The notes under the pieces: generated by a model
Seen by the model: the letters and a program-made list of their open reading frames with translations, nothing else
What the model was told of the DNA's origin: nothing
Databases searched by the model: none
Translations under genes and position numbers: made by a program
Part shown: in pieces, positions 1 through 7,859 of the stretch
Layout: each line of letters starts with the position of its first letter
Numbering within the stretch: position 1 is the stretch's first letter
Assembly: GCA_017398805.1 (NCBI GenBank)
Contig: JAFQEZ010000030.1
Coordinates: 1 to 33,071 of the forward strand
Direction of reading: 5' to 3'
Origin: Bacteroidaceae bacterium
Lineage (GTDB): Bacteria; Bacteroidota; Bacteroidia; Bacteroidales; Bacteroidaceae
Length of the DNA: 33,071 nucleotides

Positions 1-934
1 GGCTAACTTCTTGTACCCCTCACCGCTGCGCGGAGCTCCCCTAAAACAGGGGAGCAGTTCCCAGTGCGCAGTGTTATTAGATTTTTCGCTTTGCTCAAAA
101 TGACAGCATCGCGGTTGTTTGTGTGCTGGAGCGCAGCGAACCAACGGTCGACGCCCGAGGCGTTAGCCGAGGGGCTAAGGTCAAGGATATCTTTCCTTAG
201 GCACTGTTCTAAGGGCGCTAAGTGCTAACTTCTTGTACCCCTCACCGCTGCGCGGAGCTCCCCTAAAACAGGGGAGCAATTCCCGGTGCGCGGTGTTATT
301 AGATTTTTCGCTTCGCTCAAAATGACAGCATCGCGGTGTTTGTGTGCTGTAGAGGCAGGTCTTGTGCCAGCCCATTGCTTGCTGTGTTGTTTTGTTTTGG
401 GCACCCACAAGGGGTGCCCCTACAGGCGCGGTTTGTTGCGGTGGTGTTTTATGTGCGCGCGAGAGTATTCAATGCGCCCCTGTTTTAGGGGAGCTGTCAC
501 GAAGTGACTGAGTGGTTAAAAGTGGAAAGAGCAAAGTGGGAAGTGGAAAGTTTGAGATTTTTGACTTTGGCCCCTTCAGGCGTCGACCGTTGGTTCGCTT
601 TGCTCAAAATGACAGCATCGCGGTATTTGTGTGCTGTAGGGGCAGGTCTTGTGCCTGCCCTTTGTTTGCGCGGTGTTTTGTTTTGGGCACCCACAAGGGA
701 TGCCCCTACTGTTGCGGTATTTATAAGGGCAATTAAAGTGGAAAGAGCAAAGAGGGAAGTGGGAAGTTTGAGATTTTTCGCTTTGCTCAAAATGACAGCC
801 TCGCGTTGTTTGTGTGCTGTAGGGGCAGGTCTTGTGCCTGCCCTTTGTTTGCGCGAAATTAAGGGCACCCACGAGGGATGCCCCTACAGCATCTTTCCAC
901 TTCTTGGGCACCCACAAGGGATGCCCCTATGGTT
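1..934. repeat. Cluster of palindromic dispersed repeats; no gene
   Basis: No credible gene is seen here. The stretch is a patchwork of short modules that recur in the window. They include a CTCCCCT/AGGGGAG hairpin around 'aaaac', a 'gggcaccca...ggtgcccc' hairpin, a 'ggcaggtcttgtgcctgcc' hairpin, and a 'tttcgctttgctcaaaatgacag' strip. Positions 2-114 and 224-336 are direct copies at an offset of 222 with few mismatches. Related strips recur near 515-560 and 736-800. Several frames stay open across the modules, but their products only reflect the repeated DNA. The copy of the gggcacc hairpin at 906-926 lies just beyond the stop of the antiporter gene and could help end its transcript. Confidence 0.8.
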
Positions 935-2965
935 TTAATGCGTCTCGCCGCCTTCGACCTTGTAGCCGTTAGGATAGATGAGGAGCACGCTTGTGTTCTG
1001 ATAGTCGCGCTGCAACTGCACGAAGATATGGTCGAGCGACGGGCGATAGGAGATCGATCCCTTGCGTGCACTTACTATTATAAGAAGGTGGTCGTCATGG
1101 ATTATGCTTGCCAGGCGCTTGAGATCGTTGCCGCCATCGGTCTCAAAGAAGTGGGCATCCACAGGGTCATACTCCTTGAGCATCATCTGTATCTTATTCA
1201 TGGTATCGGGATGTCCGTGATACATTATCCTGCAACCCAGGCCGCTTGCCATACGCGCAGTCTCCTCGACCCAATAGGCAAAACCTGCCTCGAACTCCGC
1301 CTTGGCAGGGAATGTTATATGTATGGTGCGCACTGTGTTCAGAGGTATGTTCATACGTGCCATTACCACCTGGCAATTGATGCCGTTGAGCACCTCGGGA
1401 AGTACACCGCCGAGGAAACTGTCATTTGCGGTCTCCTTCTGATGGAATCCCATGACAAGTTCGCGGTAATCGTTCTCCTTGACCTCGTGTATGATACCAT
1501 GCGCGAGGTTGGTTGTAAGACGCACCTTGGTGAGCAAAGGCACACCCACAGAGGCTGCAATGTTTGCAGCAAGGTCAAGCACTTTAGTCCCACGCTCCTG
1601 CAGTTTCTTATCCTCGTCGAGCACTACGGTAATGGCAGAGAGCGGTATCCGGCTGTTCTCCTTGCGCACGAGCAGGGCAAGATCCATAAGTTTGTCCACA
1701 GCCGCCGGGTTGGCAAGTGCAAGAAGGGTCTTCTTGGAGTCAAGAGGAGCGGGCTTTGCCAGTTGGTCGCCTGAAACGACAAGCTTGCGCGATGCCCTGT
1801 CGGCAACTATCGAGCTTACAATGCAGGTGACAAGGATAAGGAGAATAGTTCCGTTGAGAACATCGTCATTGAGCAGACGCGAACCGTCCTCGAGGATTAT
1901 CCCATGACCTACTATGGCTGCCGCCAGTGTCGCAGCGGCCTGCGAGGTGCTGAGGCCGAACATCAGGTTCCGTTCCCCTTTTGACATGCGGTAACTCTTT
2001 GCCACCAGGAAAGAGGCAATCCATTTGCCTGTAAGAGCTGTAGCCACCATCACCGAAGCCACCAGCAAGGAGTTGCCTCCCTTGAAAAGGACGCTTATGT
2101 CTATCATCATTCCCACGCCGATGAGGAAGTATGGGATAAAGATTGCATTACCCACAAAGTCGATGCGGCGCATCAAGGGAGACGAGTGAGGTATAAGGCG
2201 GTTGAGCACAAGACCGGTGATGAAAGCACCGAGAATACCCTCCATGCCTGCAAGTTCCATCATTCCCGCACCGAGGAAGAGCATCGCGAGCACAAAGATG
2301 TACTGTATAACGCTGTCGTTGTATGTCCTGAAGAAATAACGGGCGATACGTGGGAAGAAGAATATTATTATTCCCACTATTGCCAGCAGTTTGATGAGCA
2401 TGAAGATCACGAACCATACGCTGGCCTCGCCTGTGAAAGTACCGGCAATGACTGCAAGCACAAAGAGGGTGAGAGTGTCGGTTATGATTGTACCGCCAAC
2501 CACGAAGTTGACGCAACGCAGACGGGAGAGACCGTAACGTGCGACAATGGGATAGGAGATAAGAGTATATGAGGCATACATGCTGGCAAGCAGCAACGAT
2601 GCTATAAGGTTGTACTGCAGAATGAACATGTTGCTGACCATGCCCAATGCAATGGGAATGATGAAGACAGCAAGTCCCATGACAGCCGCACCACCCTTCG
2701 CCTGCTTCATCTCCTGCATGTTTATCTCGAGACTGGCAAGGAACATGATGTAGTAGAGACCTACCTTGCCAAAGAGTTCGAAGCTGTCGTCGCGTTCAAG
2801 AATGTTCAGTCCCTTGGGGCCTATGAGCAGACCGGCAAGAATCATGCCTATGATATGAGGCATTCTCAACTTGTTGAAAATCAATGGCGCAAAAAGCACA
2901 ATGCACAATACGCCCAGGAATATCCATGTGGGGTCCGTAACAGGGAACAGGGAACTGAAATTCAT
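935..2965 (-). CDS. CPA2-type cation:proton antiporter with C-terminal USP-like region
   Basis: The product is a 676-residue inner-membrane monovalent cation/proton antiporter of the CPA2 (KefB/NapA-like) type. Residues 1 to about 400 are a run of hydrophobic segments, with the loop 'RMPHIIGMILAGLLIGP' near residue 34 that is typical of the family's second and third helices. A later 'GGTIITDTLTLF' segment carries a TD pair where family members place their ion-binding acidic residue. Residues from about 420 to 660 are soluble and resemble two universal-stress-protein-like domains, a common Bacteroidetes fusion. The ion (Na+ or K+) cannot be told. The start follows the upstream gene's stop by 32 bases, so the two are probably co-transcribed. 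A repeat cluster lies directly downstream. Confidence 0.9.
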   Translation of the reverse strand: MNFSSLFPVTDPTWIFLGVLCIVLFAPLIFNKLRMPHIIGMILAGLLIGPKGLNILERDDSFELFGKVGLYYIMFLASLEINMQEMKQAKGGAAVMGLAVFIIPIALGMVSNMFILQYNLIASLLLASMYASYTLISYPIVARYGLSRLRCVNFVVGGTIITDTLTLFVLAVIAGTFTGEASVWFVIFMLIKLLAIVGIIIFFFPRIARYFFRTYNDSVIQYIFVLAMLFLGAGMMELAGMEGILGAFITGLVLNRLIPHSSPLMRRIDFVGNAIFIPYFLIGVGMMIDISVLFKGGNSLLVASVMVATALTGKWIASFLVAKSYRMSKGERNLMFGLSTSQAAATLAAAIVGHGIILEDGSRLLNDDVLNGTILLILVTCIVSSIVADRASRKLVVSGDQLAKPAPLDSKKTLLALANPAAVDKLMDLALLVRKENSRIPLSAITVVLDEDKKLQERGTKVLDLAANIAASVGVPLLTKVRLTTNLAHGIIHEVKENDYRELVMGFHQKETANDSFLGGVLPEVLNGINCQVVMARMNIPLNTVRTIHITFPAKAEFEAGFAYWVEETARMASGLGCRIMYHGHPDTMNKIQMMLKEYDPVDAHFFETDGGNDLKRLASIIHDDHLLIIVSARKGSISYRPSLDHIFVQLQRDYQNTSVLLIYPNGYKVEGGETH

Positions 2966-2997
2966 CTTTTTCTTATCTCAACACTATCAATCTTTCA

Positions 2998-4272
2998 TTA
3001 CCATGAGTATGTGACACCGAGTGTCATGAACTCCTTTATCTGCCAATAACCGTACTCATCGTCGTAGAGGCCCGGAGCACTGTCATCAAAGCGTGCATGG
3101 AGGCTGAGCGACGCCGTGAGGTAGCGGTTAAGCGAAATGTCGAACTTGTTCTCCCACTGGAAGAAGGCACGTGAATAGTTTGTATAGTACTCGGCACGTG
3201 AATGCCAGTCGACAATCTTGAATATCTTCTGTGTGGGGACTGTAAGCACCACCTGGGTACCGAAGTCCTCCTTGTGATGACGTCCCTGACGTATGCCATA
3301 GCGGCCTGCGAGGTCACCGTAACGCACGAACTTGTAGTTGTAGGCCGACAGAGGAGCAACATAAAGCTCGAACCTGAACTTTTCCCATGTGGGCTTGTAG
3401 TTGAGACCGACAGAGAAGTTCGCATCGAAAGGCGCCATGAAGTTAGAGACGAAATCGGGGCTGTTTGTAGGATAGTTGGGCAATGACTGCGACTCGAGTT
3501 TCATCTTTGCGGAAAGGTCGAGGTTTTTCACCAACTTGTAACCGAAGGTTGACTCTATGCGTAAACGGTCGGTATTTGTCTTGAAACTGTGGAGGGTGTC
3601 GGCCTTTGTCGTGGCAAAACCGAGGTCGACATCAAAGTGTGTCTTGAATGTTATGCGGTCCTGGTCGTCGTAGTTCACGTCAAAGTCAAACTCGCCGAGC
3701 ATGGTGTTGTTGCTCTCACCACCCTGGAACCAGTTGCCCGAAATGTAGTTCTGGGTAAACTTGAGACCGATGCGGCCGCTTGTCGTCCAATAGTTGGGCT
3801 TGACTACAGTCGTAGGCATACCGCCCGATACATTGTCGGGAAGCGTCACCTCGGGTTGCACATAAGTAATCTTGGACATTCCGCCGTCTTCGCGAGGCTG
3901 GATAACCTCCTTGCGGAGTTCCTCCTCGGTCATCGCCACCTTGTCGGGATGAGACGCGTAAAGGTCAATCATCATTCCATCTATCACTGCCGAACGTTTC
4001 TCATCCATGGCAAGCATACCGGTACTCTCCCCTTCATTGTCACCGTTGCCTGCAAAAGCCTTGCCGACAACAGACTCATAGAGTACGGGAGATGAGAACA
4101 GTCTTGAATAGACATGGTTAGTACGTTCCTCCTCGGCAGAAACATTGGTTTCGGACTCTTTGACAATACGGTCAATACCTTTGTCAAAATATCTGTAGGC
4201 AGAACTGTTCTGCGCACCCAATGGCAACTGCGACAATGAGATCAGCAAAAATAGGAATGTTTTAGTTTTCAT
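2998..4272 (-). CDS. Probable outer-membrane beta-barrel protein, DUF3078-like
   Basis: This encodes a 424-residue exported protein. I chose the ATG at 4272 because it is followed directly by a signal peptide (MKTKTFLFLLISLSQLPLGAQ); an upstream in-frame ATG at 4302 would put ten non-signal residues in front. After a helical, charged region (about 25-130), the rest is rich in alternating aromatic and polar strands such as 'NYWTTSGRIGLKFTQNYISG' and ends in 'TLGVTYSW', an aromatic C-terminus as in outer-membrane barrels. The pattern matches my recollection of DUF3078 proteins of Bacteroidetes, whose function is unknown. It is the first gene of a probable two-gene unit with the antiporter. Confidence 0.7.
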   Translation of the reverse strand: MKTKTFLFLLISLSQLPLGAQNSSAYRYFDKGIDRIVKESETNVSAEEERTNHVYSRLFSSPVLYESVVGKAFAGNGDNEGESTGMLAMDEKRSAVIDGMMIDLYASHPDKVAMTEEELRKEVIQPREDGGMSKITYVQPEVTLPDNVSGGMPTTVVKPNYWTTSGRIGLKFTQNYISGNWFQGGESNNTMLGEFDFDVNYDDQDRITFKTHFDVDLGFATTKADTLHSFKTNTDRLRIESTFGYKLVKNLDLSAKMKLESQSLPNYPTNSPDFVSNFMAPFDANFSVGLNYKPTWEKFRFELYVAPLSAYNYKFVRYGDLAGRYGIRQGRHHKEDFGTQVVLTVPTQKIFKIVDWHSRAEYYTNYSRAFFQWENKFDISLNRYLTASLSLHARFDDSAPGLYDDEYGYWQIKEFMTLGVTYSW

Positions 4273-4307
4273 ATAGTAGATTTTAACGTATGCAAAATTC
4301 ATTAGTG

Positions 4308-4315
4308 CAAAGATA
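4308..4315 (-). promoter_or_regulatory. Candidate -7 box for the outer-membrane protein gene
   Basis: On the minus strand this reads TATCTTTG, a perfect match to the Bacteroidetes TAnnTTTG -7 element, 36 bases ahead of the chosen start. No clear -33 TTTG at the usual spacing is visible. Confidence 0.5.
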
Positions 4316-4409
4316 ACATTTTTTGCACAAATGCATGACGGATATTACATATAAGTAGCAAAGAACTATTTTTATATCGTTTTCTCTCCGTATTAACCAA
4401 TATTTTTAC

Positions 4410-4417
4410 TAACTTTG
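4410..4417 (+). promoter_or_regulatory. Candidate -7 box for yidC
   Basis: The sequence TAACTTTG matches the Bacteroidetes TAnnTTTG -7 element and lies 49 bases before the yidC start. It is divergent from the box at 4308-4315, so the 194-base gap appears to hold two back-to-back promoters. Confidence 0.55.
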
Positions 4418-4466
4418 CGCGGCAAAATGCAAATTGGACATAGAGTAATCAAATAAAACAATATAA

Positions 4467-6392
4467 ATGGACAAAAGAAGTATAATCGGATATGTACTTA
4501 TCGGCCTTGTGCTGGTTTTATATTTCCAGTACAGCCAACCGTCGGCCGAGGAGGTAAAAGCCGAGAAACAGCGTATAGAAAACCAAAAGCAGGAGCAGGA
4601 GAGGAAAGAGATCCAGCAGAAGGCTGCAAATGAGGCTTTCATTGCGCAAAAGGATAGTGTAAACAGCCTCTTCTACAATGTACTCAAAGGCGAGAACAAG
4701 AGAGTTACAATGCAGAACAGCAAACTGAAGGTCGACATTTCTACTTACGGCGGACGTGTCGCTTCGGCAACCCTCAAGGATTACAAGGACCAGGAGGGCG
4801 GAGAACTTGTATTGTTCGACAGCAGGGACAAGATAAACCAGAACGACAAGAACCGCGAATTGAACGGCAGCAATACAATCAACTTTGCGTTCGACAGCAA
4901 TAGCGGAAAAATCAATACCAATGAACTGTTCTTTACCCCTGTAAATGCAAGCGACAGTTCTGTGACAATGCGCCTGGCATTCAAGGAGAACAAATATATC
5001 GACTTCAACTATGTGCTTAAAGGCGAGAGCTACATGCTCAACCTCTACATCAAGGCACACAACATGGGTGACGTCATAACAGGAAGTGACGCCAACATCA
5101 CATGGAAGCAGTTCCTGCGCCAGCTTGAGCCGGGATATGAGTTCGAGCAGAGATATGCAAATGCCACATACAAGCTTGTAGACGACGACTCGGACTACCT
5201 GAGCGAAATGAGCGACGAGAAGGAGACCGAATTTGAGGGTAACCTCGGCTGGATTGCATACAAGAACCAGTTCTTCTCATCGATACTAATTGCAGGGAAG
5301 GAGTTCAGCAATGTTGAAATCAATTCCGAGATTATACAGAAGGGACACAACCTATTGAAGAGATGCACATCTACAATGCAGACTCCGTTCGACGCCGCAG
5401 GCAACGAGGAGACTGTGGTACAGTTCTACTTCGGTCCTAATGACTTTGATATTCTCAAGGAGAACAATGCCTATGTACTCAACCAGACAAATGACCCAGA
5501 ACTTGAGGAGTTGATATACTTCGGTTGGCCTATCGTACGTTGGATTAACCGTTTCTTCGTGATGCCACTGTTCAACATACTTTCGGGCTTCGGTCTCAAC
5601 ATGGGTCTCGTGCTTATACTGCTCACACTCATTGTGAAGGCTGTCGTATATCCATTCACCAAGAAATCTTACATCTCTTCGGCAAAGATGCGTGCCCTGA
5701 AGCCATACATCGATGAGATAAACGCGAAATACCCAAACAGCGAGGATGCACTCAAGAAACAGCAGGAGATAATGGGCCTCTACACAAAGTACGGAGCAAG
5801 CCCGATGGGCGGTTGCTTGCCGATGCTCATACAGATGCCAATCTTCATTGCGCTGTTCAATTTTGTGCCGAATGCAATAGAACTGCGTCAGGAGAGCTTC
5901 CTTTGGGCAAATGACCTCTCGGCCTTCGACTCGATAATCAGCTGGAACAGTTACATCTGGCCAATAGGAGACCACTTGAGTCTGTTCTGCCTGCTGTTCT
6001 GTGTGACACAGATTCTGAACACATACTACACAAGCAAGATGCAGCCCAATATGGGCAACAGCCCCGAAATGGAGGCGCAACAGAAGATGATGCGTTGGAT
6101 GATGTACATCATGCCGGTAATGTTCTTCTTCATGTTCAATGACTACTCATCGGGACTCAACCTTTACTACTTCCTCTCTACCCTCTTCAGCGTATTCATT
6201 TTCATGTACCTGAGAAAAGTGACAAACGAGGATGAGCTGCTCAGGAAGATGGAGGCATATGCCGAAAGCAACAAGAATAACCCATCGAAGAAGTCGAACA
6301 TGATGGCGCGTATCGAGGCACTCCAGGAGCAACAGAAGAAACTCATCGAGGAGAGAGAAAGAATCAAGAATGCTAAAAAGAACAAGAAATAA
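4467..6392 (+). CDS. yidC: Membrane protein insertase YidC
   Basis: The 641-residue product is the Oxa1/YidC insertase that places proteins into the inner membrane, alone or with the Sec translocon. An N-terminal membrane anchor (residues 6-20) is followed by a charged coiled segment, a large periplasmic beta domain (about 80-340), and the conserved insertase core from about 350 to 590. The core shows 'VKAVVYPFTKKSYISSAKMR' and 'GASPMGGCLPMLIQMPIFIALF'. The conserved basic residue of the hydrophilic groove is Lys391 here, where E. coli has Arg. The tail is strongly basic (ends KKNKK), as in ribosome-contacting homologues. The length fits large Bacteroidetes YidC proteins. The next gene begins 11 bases after the stop. 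Confidence 0.97.
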   Translation: MDKRSIIGYVLIGLVLVLYFQYSQPSAEEVKAEKQRIENQKQEQERKEIQQKAANEAFIAQKDSVNSLFYNVLKGENKRVTMQNSKLKVDISTYGGRVASATLKDYKDQEGGELVLFDSRDKINQNDKNRELNGSNTINFAFDSNSGKINTNELFFTPVNASDSSVTMRLAFKENKYIDFNYVLKGESYMLNLYIKAHNMGDVITGSDANITWKQFLRQLEPGYEFEQRYANATYKLVDDDSDYLSEMSDEKETEFEGNLGWIAYKNQFFSSILIAGKEFSNVEINSEIIQKGHNLLKRCTSTMQTPFDAAGNEETVVQFYFGPNDFDILKENNAYVLNQTNDPELEELIYFGWPIVRWINRFFVMPLFNILSGFGLNMGLVLILLTLIVKAVVYPFTKKSYISSAKMRALKPYIDEINAKYPNSEDALKKQQEIMGLYTKYGASPMGGCLPMLIQMPIFIALFNFVPNAIELRQESFLWANDLSAFDSIISWNSYIWPIGDHLSLFCLLFCVTQILNTYYTSKMQPNMGNSPEMEAQQKMMRWMMYIMPVMFFFMFNDYSSGLNLYYFLSTLFSVFIFMYLRKVTNEDELLRKMEAYAESNKNNPSKKSNMMARIEALQEQQKKLIEERERIKNAKKNKK

Positions 6393-6403
6393 AGAATAAC
6401 GAA

Positions 6404-7036
6404 ATGGGATTGTTTAGTTTTTTCAAGAAAAAGAAAGATAACGAAGCACGCGTGGGTGGAATGGAGGATTTCATGACCCTCATCCGTGTTTACTACCAGG
6501 CTGCGCTCGCAAGCAACCTCGGCATCACCAACATTGCGATGCTCCCCGACCTTGCAGCATTCAAACGCTCGCTCAAGGTTGCAACAGAGAAGAACAAACT
6601 CGGTGTAGCAGAGAAAGCGAAGTGCAAGAAGATGATCGAGCAGATTTACAACATGGACGACAACTTCTTCAAGGAGATCGACTCGTCGATAAAGAAGAAC
6701 TGCAAGAAGATACAGGATGTACAGCCATATCTTTTCAAGTTCCAGGGTTTCAACAACGACCTTATGATGCTCGTCGGCAACCTCATGAAGTGGAAGTTCC
6801 GCGTGCCGGGATTCATGCACAAGATGCTCCACAGCATGACAGAGAAGATTATTGACGATATCCTGAAGAAAGACAAGTGGAAGGACGAGGCAACATTCCG
6901 CACCGTCTATTCAGTGCGCCAGTACAAGGAACAGCTGGGCTATTCACAGTTGTGGATGACCGAGTACGTGTACAAGATTATCACACTCGCAAAGAAAGAA
7001 CCACGTCCACAAGCTGAGGATATGGAGAAGAAGTGA
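6404..7036 (+). CDS. Conserved hypothetical protein downstream of yidC
   Basis: I do not recognise a named family. The 210-residue product starts with MGLFSFFKKKKD, a short hydrophobic and then very basic start that could sit on a membrane surface. It then appears almost wholly helical and lysine-rich, with repeated patterns such as 'KCKKMIEQIYNMDDNFFKEI'. There is no signal peptide and no full membrane span. The 11-base gap to yidC suggests co-transcription and perhaps a role near membrane insertion, but that is inference. A dispersed repeat element starts five bases after its stop and a strong hairpin terminator follows. Confidence 0.85.
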   Translation: MGLFSFFKKKKDNEARVGGMEDFMTLIRVYYQAALASNLGITNIAMLPDLAAFKRSLKVATEKNKLGVAEKAKCKKMIEQIYNMDDNFFKEIDSSIKKNCKKIQDVQPYLFKFQGFNNDLMMLVGNLMKWKFRVPGFMHKMLHSMTEKIIDDILKKDKWKDEATFRTVYSVRQYKEQLGYSQLWMTEYVYKIITLAKKEPRPQAEDMEKK

Positions 7037-7040
7037 TAAA

Positions 7041-7159
7041 GAGGGTGACTAAAAAGTAAATTTCTGTGTTACGTTTGCCTTCAAAATCCTCATTTACGCT
7101 TAGTAAACTGCGGTTTTGAAGCCTGCACAAGCCTTGAACTTTGCTTTTTATTCACCCTC
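7041..7159 (+). repeat. Fold-back dispersed element, 119 bases
   Basis: The ends are inverted repeats: GAGGGTGA at 7041-7048 and TCACCCTC at 7152-7159, with pairing continuing imperfectly through TAAAAAG and CTTTTTA. An inner nested palindrome runs 'ttcaaaa...tttac gctta gtaaa...ttttgaa'. Its layout and many words (actaaaaag, gttacg, tcattta, taaact, caagccttg, ctttttat) match the minus strand of the tandem repeat at 28906-29177. Both copies lie directly 3' of a gene, in the sense direction of that gene. Confidence 0.7.
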
Positions 7160-7164
7160 AACAA

Positions 7165-7197
7165 AAAGAGGATGACTTTTGAGTCATCCTCTTTATT
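7165..7197 (+). terminator. Intrinsic terminator after the yidC operon
   Basis: A perfect 13-bp stem (7165-7177 with 7182-7194, aaagaggatgact / agtcatcctcttt) encloses a 4-base loop. The stem's own T-rich end runs into 'tttatt'. The mirrored A and T runs allow it to act in both directions. Confidence 0.8.
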
Positions 7198-7203
7198 GTA
7201 GCA

Positions 7204-7560
7204 ACAAACCGCGCGTGCGGTTTGTGCACGTGCGCAATTTAAAAAGGGGAACCAAGGGCTCTAATGGCAACTAAGGATGCGCGCAAACCGCACCCGTAGG
7301 GGCATCCCTTGTGGGTGCCCAAAACAAACACCGCGCGCTGGGAACTGCTCCCCTGTTTTAGGGGAGCTCCGCGCAGCGGTGAGGGGTACAAGAAGTTAGA
7401 CCTTAGAGCCCTTTTAAAAGCCAGCGCCAAAGGAAAGAGATCCTTGACTTTAGCCCCTCGGCTAACGCCTCGGGCGTCGACCGTTGGTTCGCTGCGCTCC
7501 AGGATGACAAACAACCGAGAAGCTGTCATTCTATGCGCGACCTGTTGCTATTAAAAGTGG
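7204..7560. repeat. Palindromic dispersed repeat patch
   Basis: The patch holds an acaaaccgc/gcggtttgt hairpin (7204-7225), the gggcatccc/gggtgccc hairpin, the ctcccct/aggggag hairpin and the 'cgtcgaccgttggttcgctgcgctcc' strip. The order is the reverse complement of modules in 1-400. No credible gene is present; open frames across it follow the repeat modules. Confidence 0.75.
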
Positions 7561-7574
7561 AAAGTTGAAAGCTT

Positions 7575-7740
7575 GTGCAAGCGAGCGAAAGCCAAGTTTA
7601 CTTGAGCTTTTACAGCGAGCGCAGCCAAGGTTCAATCCCACGCAGTGGGGTTAAAGTGTGCAAGCGAGCGAAAGCCAAGTTTACTTGAGCTTTTACAGCG
7701 AGCGCAGCCAAGGTTCAAGCCCACAAAGTGGGGTTAAAGT
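7575..7740 (+). repeat. 83-base unit, two tandem copies
   Basis: Copies at 7575-7657 and 7658-7740 begin 'gtgcaagcgagcgaaagcc' and end 'gtggggttaaagt', differing at a few positions. A third copy is at 13562-13644, and both loci are preceded by the same 'gttgaaagctt' strip. There is no spacer diversity, so this is not CRISPR. Confidence 0.85.
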
Positions 7741-7826
7741 GGAAAGCCTAGCCTTCGATGACACCGGCAGCAGTTTTCCTCCGCCATTTTTCTTGTCAAA
7801 ACGGCTGTAGCTACAATTGTTTTTCA

Positions 7827-7834
7827 TACATTTG
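7827..7834 (+). promoter_or_regulatory. Candidate -7 box for the GH18 gene
   Basis: TACATTTG matches TAnnTTTG and lies 25 bases ahead of the GH18 gene start. Its position argues for the ATG at 7860 rather than an in-frame ATG at 7758, which would lie upstream of this promoter. Confidence 0.5.
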
Positions 7835-7859
7835 CAATATAAGTAAAAAAAACAAACTC

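Noticed and set aside
286-938. Open frames in the repeat cluster (both strands)
   Set aside because: They follow recurring palindromic modules, similar translations arise on both strands and at other patches, and none has a family signature.
878-1774. 298-codon frame on the plus strand
   Set aside because: It lies antisense to the well supported antiporter gene and has no recognisable domain.
7575-7740. Possible CRISPR array
   Set aside because: The units abut with no variable spacers, there are only two, and no cas gene is present.
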